NCBI GenBank assembly: GCA_022605955.1 | Contig: JAKCOZ010000003.1 | Span: 55,056,179 to 55,120,178 of the forward strand | From: Rallus limicola | Lineage: Eukaryota > Chordata > Aves > Gruiformes > Rallidae | Length of the DNA stretch: 64,000 nucleotides | Direction of reading: 5' to 3' | Notes under the pieces: generated by a model | What the model was told of the DNA's origin: nothing | Seen by the model: only the letters and a program-made list of their open reading frames with translations | Database searches by the model: none | Made by a program: the position numbers and the translations under genes | In this document: positions 62,946 through 64,000 of the stretch, piece after piece | Layout of the letters: each line of letters begins with the position of its first letter | Position numbering within the stretch: position 1 is the first letter of the stretch

Positions 62946-64000
62946 GGAGTACCATCACAGTGTGAACACATGTATTTTCACAGTATTTATAACACCAAAC
63001 TCTTAACAGTCTTATAAAGCCAAGTTACAGTTCATTGAAGTAAGATGAAAAATAAGACTAGAATTTTTCCATACCTAAACACAAGATGGTTCATATACAG
63101 TCCTAAAAAGAATTTTGAAAAAAAAACAAATCTAAGGGATTAGTAGTTTTCAGAAAAGCTACAAGTCAAGAAAATACCACAATTTCCTTTTTAAACTTTA
63201 TTTCAGTATATTTGCTAGGATTTTAATTATCCAGAGTTGGTTATCTCAGTAAAAACTATACTTGTGTCTTAGCCAACAAGACATTTAAGATAAAATGGCA
63301 CCTTAAGTAAAGTTAAAACATAAATTCAGCATAAAAAGTGAAATGCCTGAAAACTTTTCCTTACCTGGATTAATGAAGAATTATGATATGTATTATATGT
63401 AGTTAACTCACCCTTCTTCTAAGAGAAATGAGGAAGGACTAGGAAATGGGGAAACTAGGCGTTCACTCAAGATTTTGTGAGTCTTTGCCATTAATAGCTT
63501 TTTCTTCTCAGGGGTGTTCTTTACTAAACAATCGTATGTTTCACAACTTCGGCTTTTTTGTGTATACTTTGTATATAACTCAGTTCACTTACTACAATCT
63601 ATCACTCTCTGATGGTCCAACAGGTTTTCTTCAATGGGCAAAATAGTTTTCCTTTTGTTCATGAACAAACTCCTTGACTGTCAACAGAGCTACAATAATA
63701 TCACGTACAAAGTATTCAACAGAATGGAAAGGTTTTATTTCTTCTGCAGTGATGTTCTGCCTGATGAAATGTCTACTCATGTTTAGGAGTATACATAATA
63801 AACAGAAATCTCTTGTCTTAATACAATTTAAAATATAAATTGGTTTCAAATTTTATTAGAATTAAATGGGTTTAGTGTTATAAATAATTTATCTATGTCT
63901 GTTTGCATAATGTTGAATCCAGTTAAAAGATTCCAAAAATTTAAAACACTGAAAAAATATTTTTATACTTTAATTATACCACATTTCATTTCCTATTCCA
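62946..64000. other. Intergenic sequence to the window end
   Basis: AT-rich. No gene, repeat family or RNA is recognised. Confidence 0.55.

Overview
The window is vertebrate nuclear DNA and almost certainly avian. It carries the last three coding exons of HCN1 (the hyperpolarization-activated, cyclic-nucleotide-gated channel 1) on the + strand, followed by about 40 kb with no host gene that I can recognise. The bird assignment rests on the repeats: many 5'-truncated CR1 LINEs ending in the ATTCTATGATTCT-type 3' terminus, two solo LTRs of types I recognise from bird genomes, and no SINE-, L1- or Alu-like sequence. From established knowledge, HCN1 lies in a region orthologous to the avian Z chromosome, but nothing in the window proves this. 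The species cannot be named.

Layout. 1-691 is the end of an upstream HCN1 intron. 692-932 is an exon (241 bp) carrying the first part of the cyclic-nucleotide-binding domain. 933-18353 is a 17.4 kb AT-rich intron holding two CR1 3' ends, one old CR1 scrap and an antisense solo LTR. 18354-18518 is an exon (165 bp) completing the binding pocket. 18519-20455 is a 1.9 kb intron. 20456-21264 is the GC-rich last coding exon, ending in the Ser-Asn-Leu C-terminus. The 3' UTR follows, with a strong 72-nt hairpin at 21399-21470 and a candidate poly(A) signal at 22572; the true transcript end may be farther on.

From about 24.1 to 39.9 kb the sequence is dominated by CR1. A nearly full-length + strand CR1 (ORF1 with an esterase domain, then endonuclease and reverse transcriptase) is split by a second CR1 inserted in the opposite orientation. 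Three more long truncated copies follow (+, -, +), the last rearranged internally. Further CR1 fragments lie at 43.1-44.0, 48.3-49.9, 54.3-55.7 and 62.7-62.9 kb, and a solo LTR with an internal minisatellite lies at about 58.7-59.8 kb. All CR1 reading frames are broken by stops or frameshifts, so these are dead copies.

Outside the repeats, 40-64 kb is AT-rich gene-desert sequence. A few local structures are not explained by known repeats: a 117-nt imperfect hairpin (45516-45632), a 121-bp direct repeat pair about 587 bp apart (42078/42665), a 40-bp exact-register tandem duplication (60551-60630) and a 170-bp A/C-only tract (40741-40910). I found no evidence of a novel multi-gene system, and no CRISPR array, rRNA or tRNA gene was recognised.
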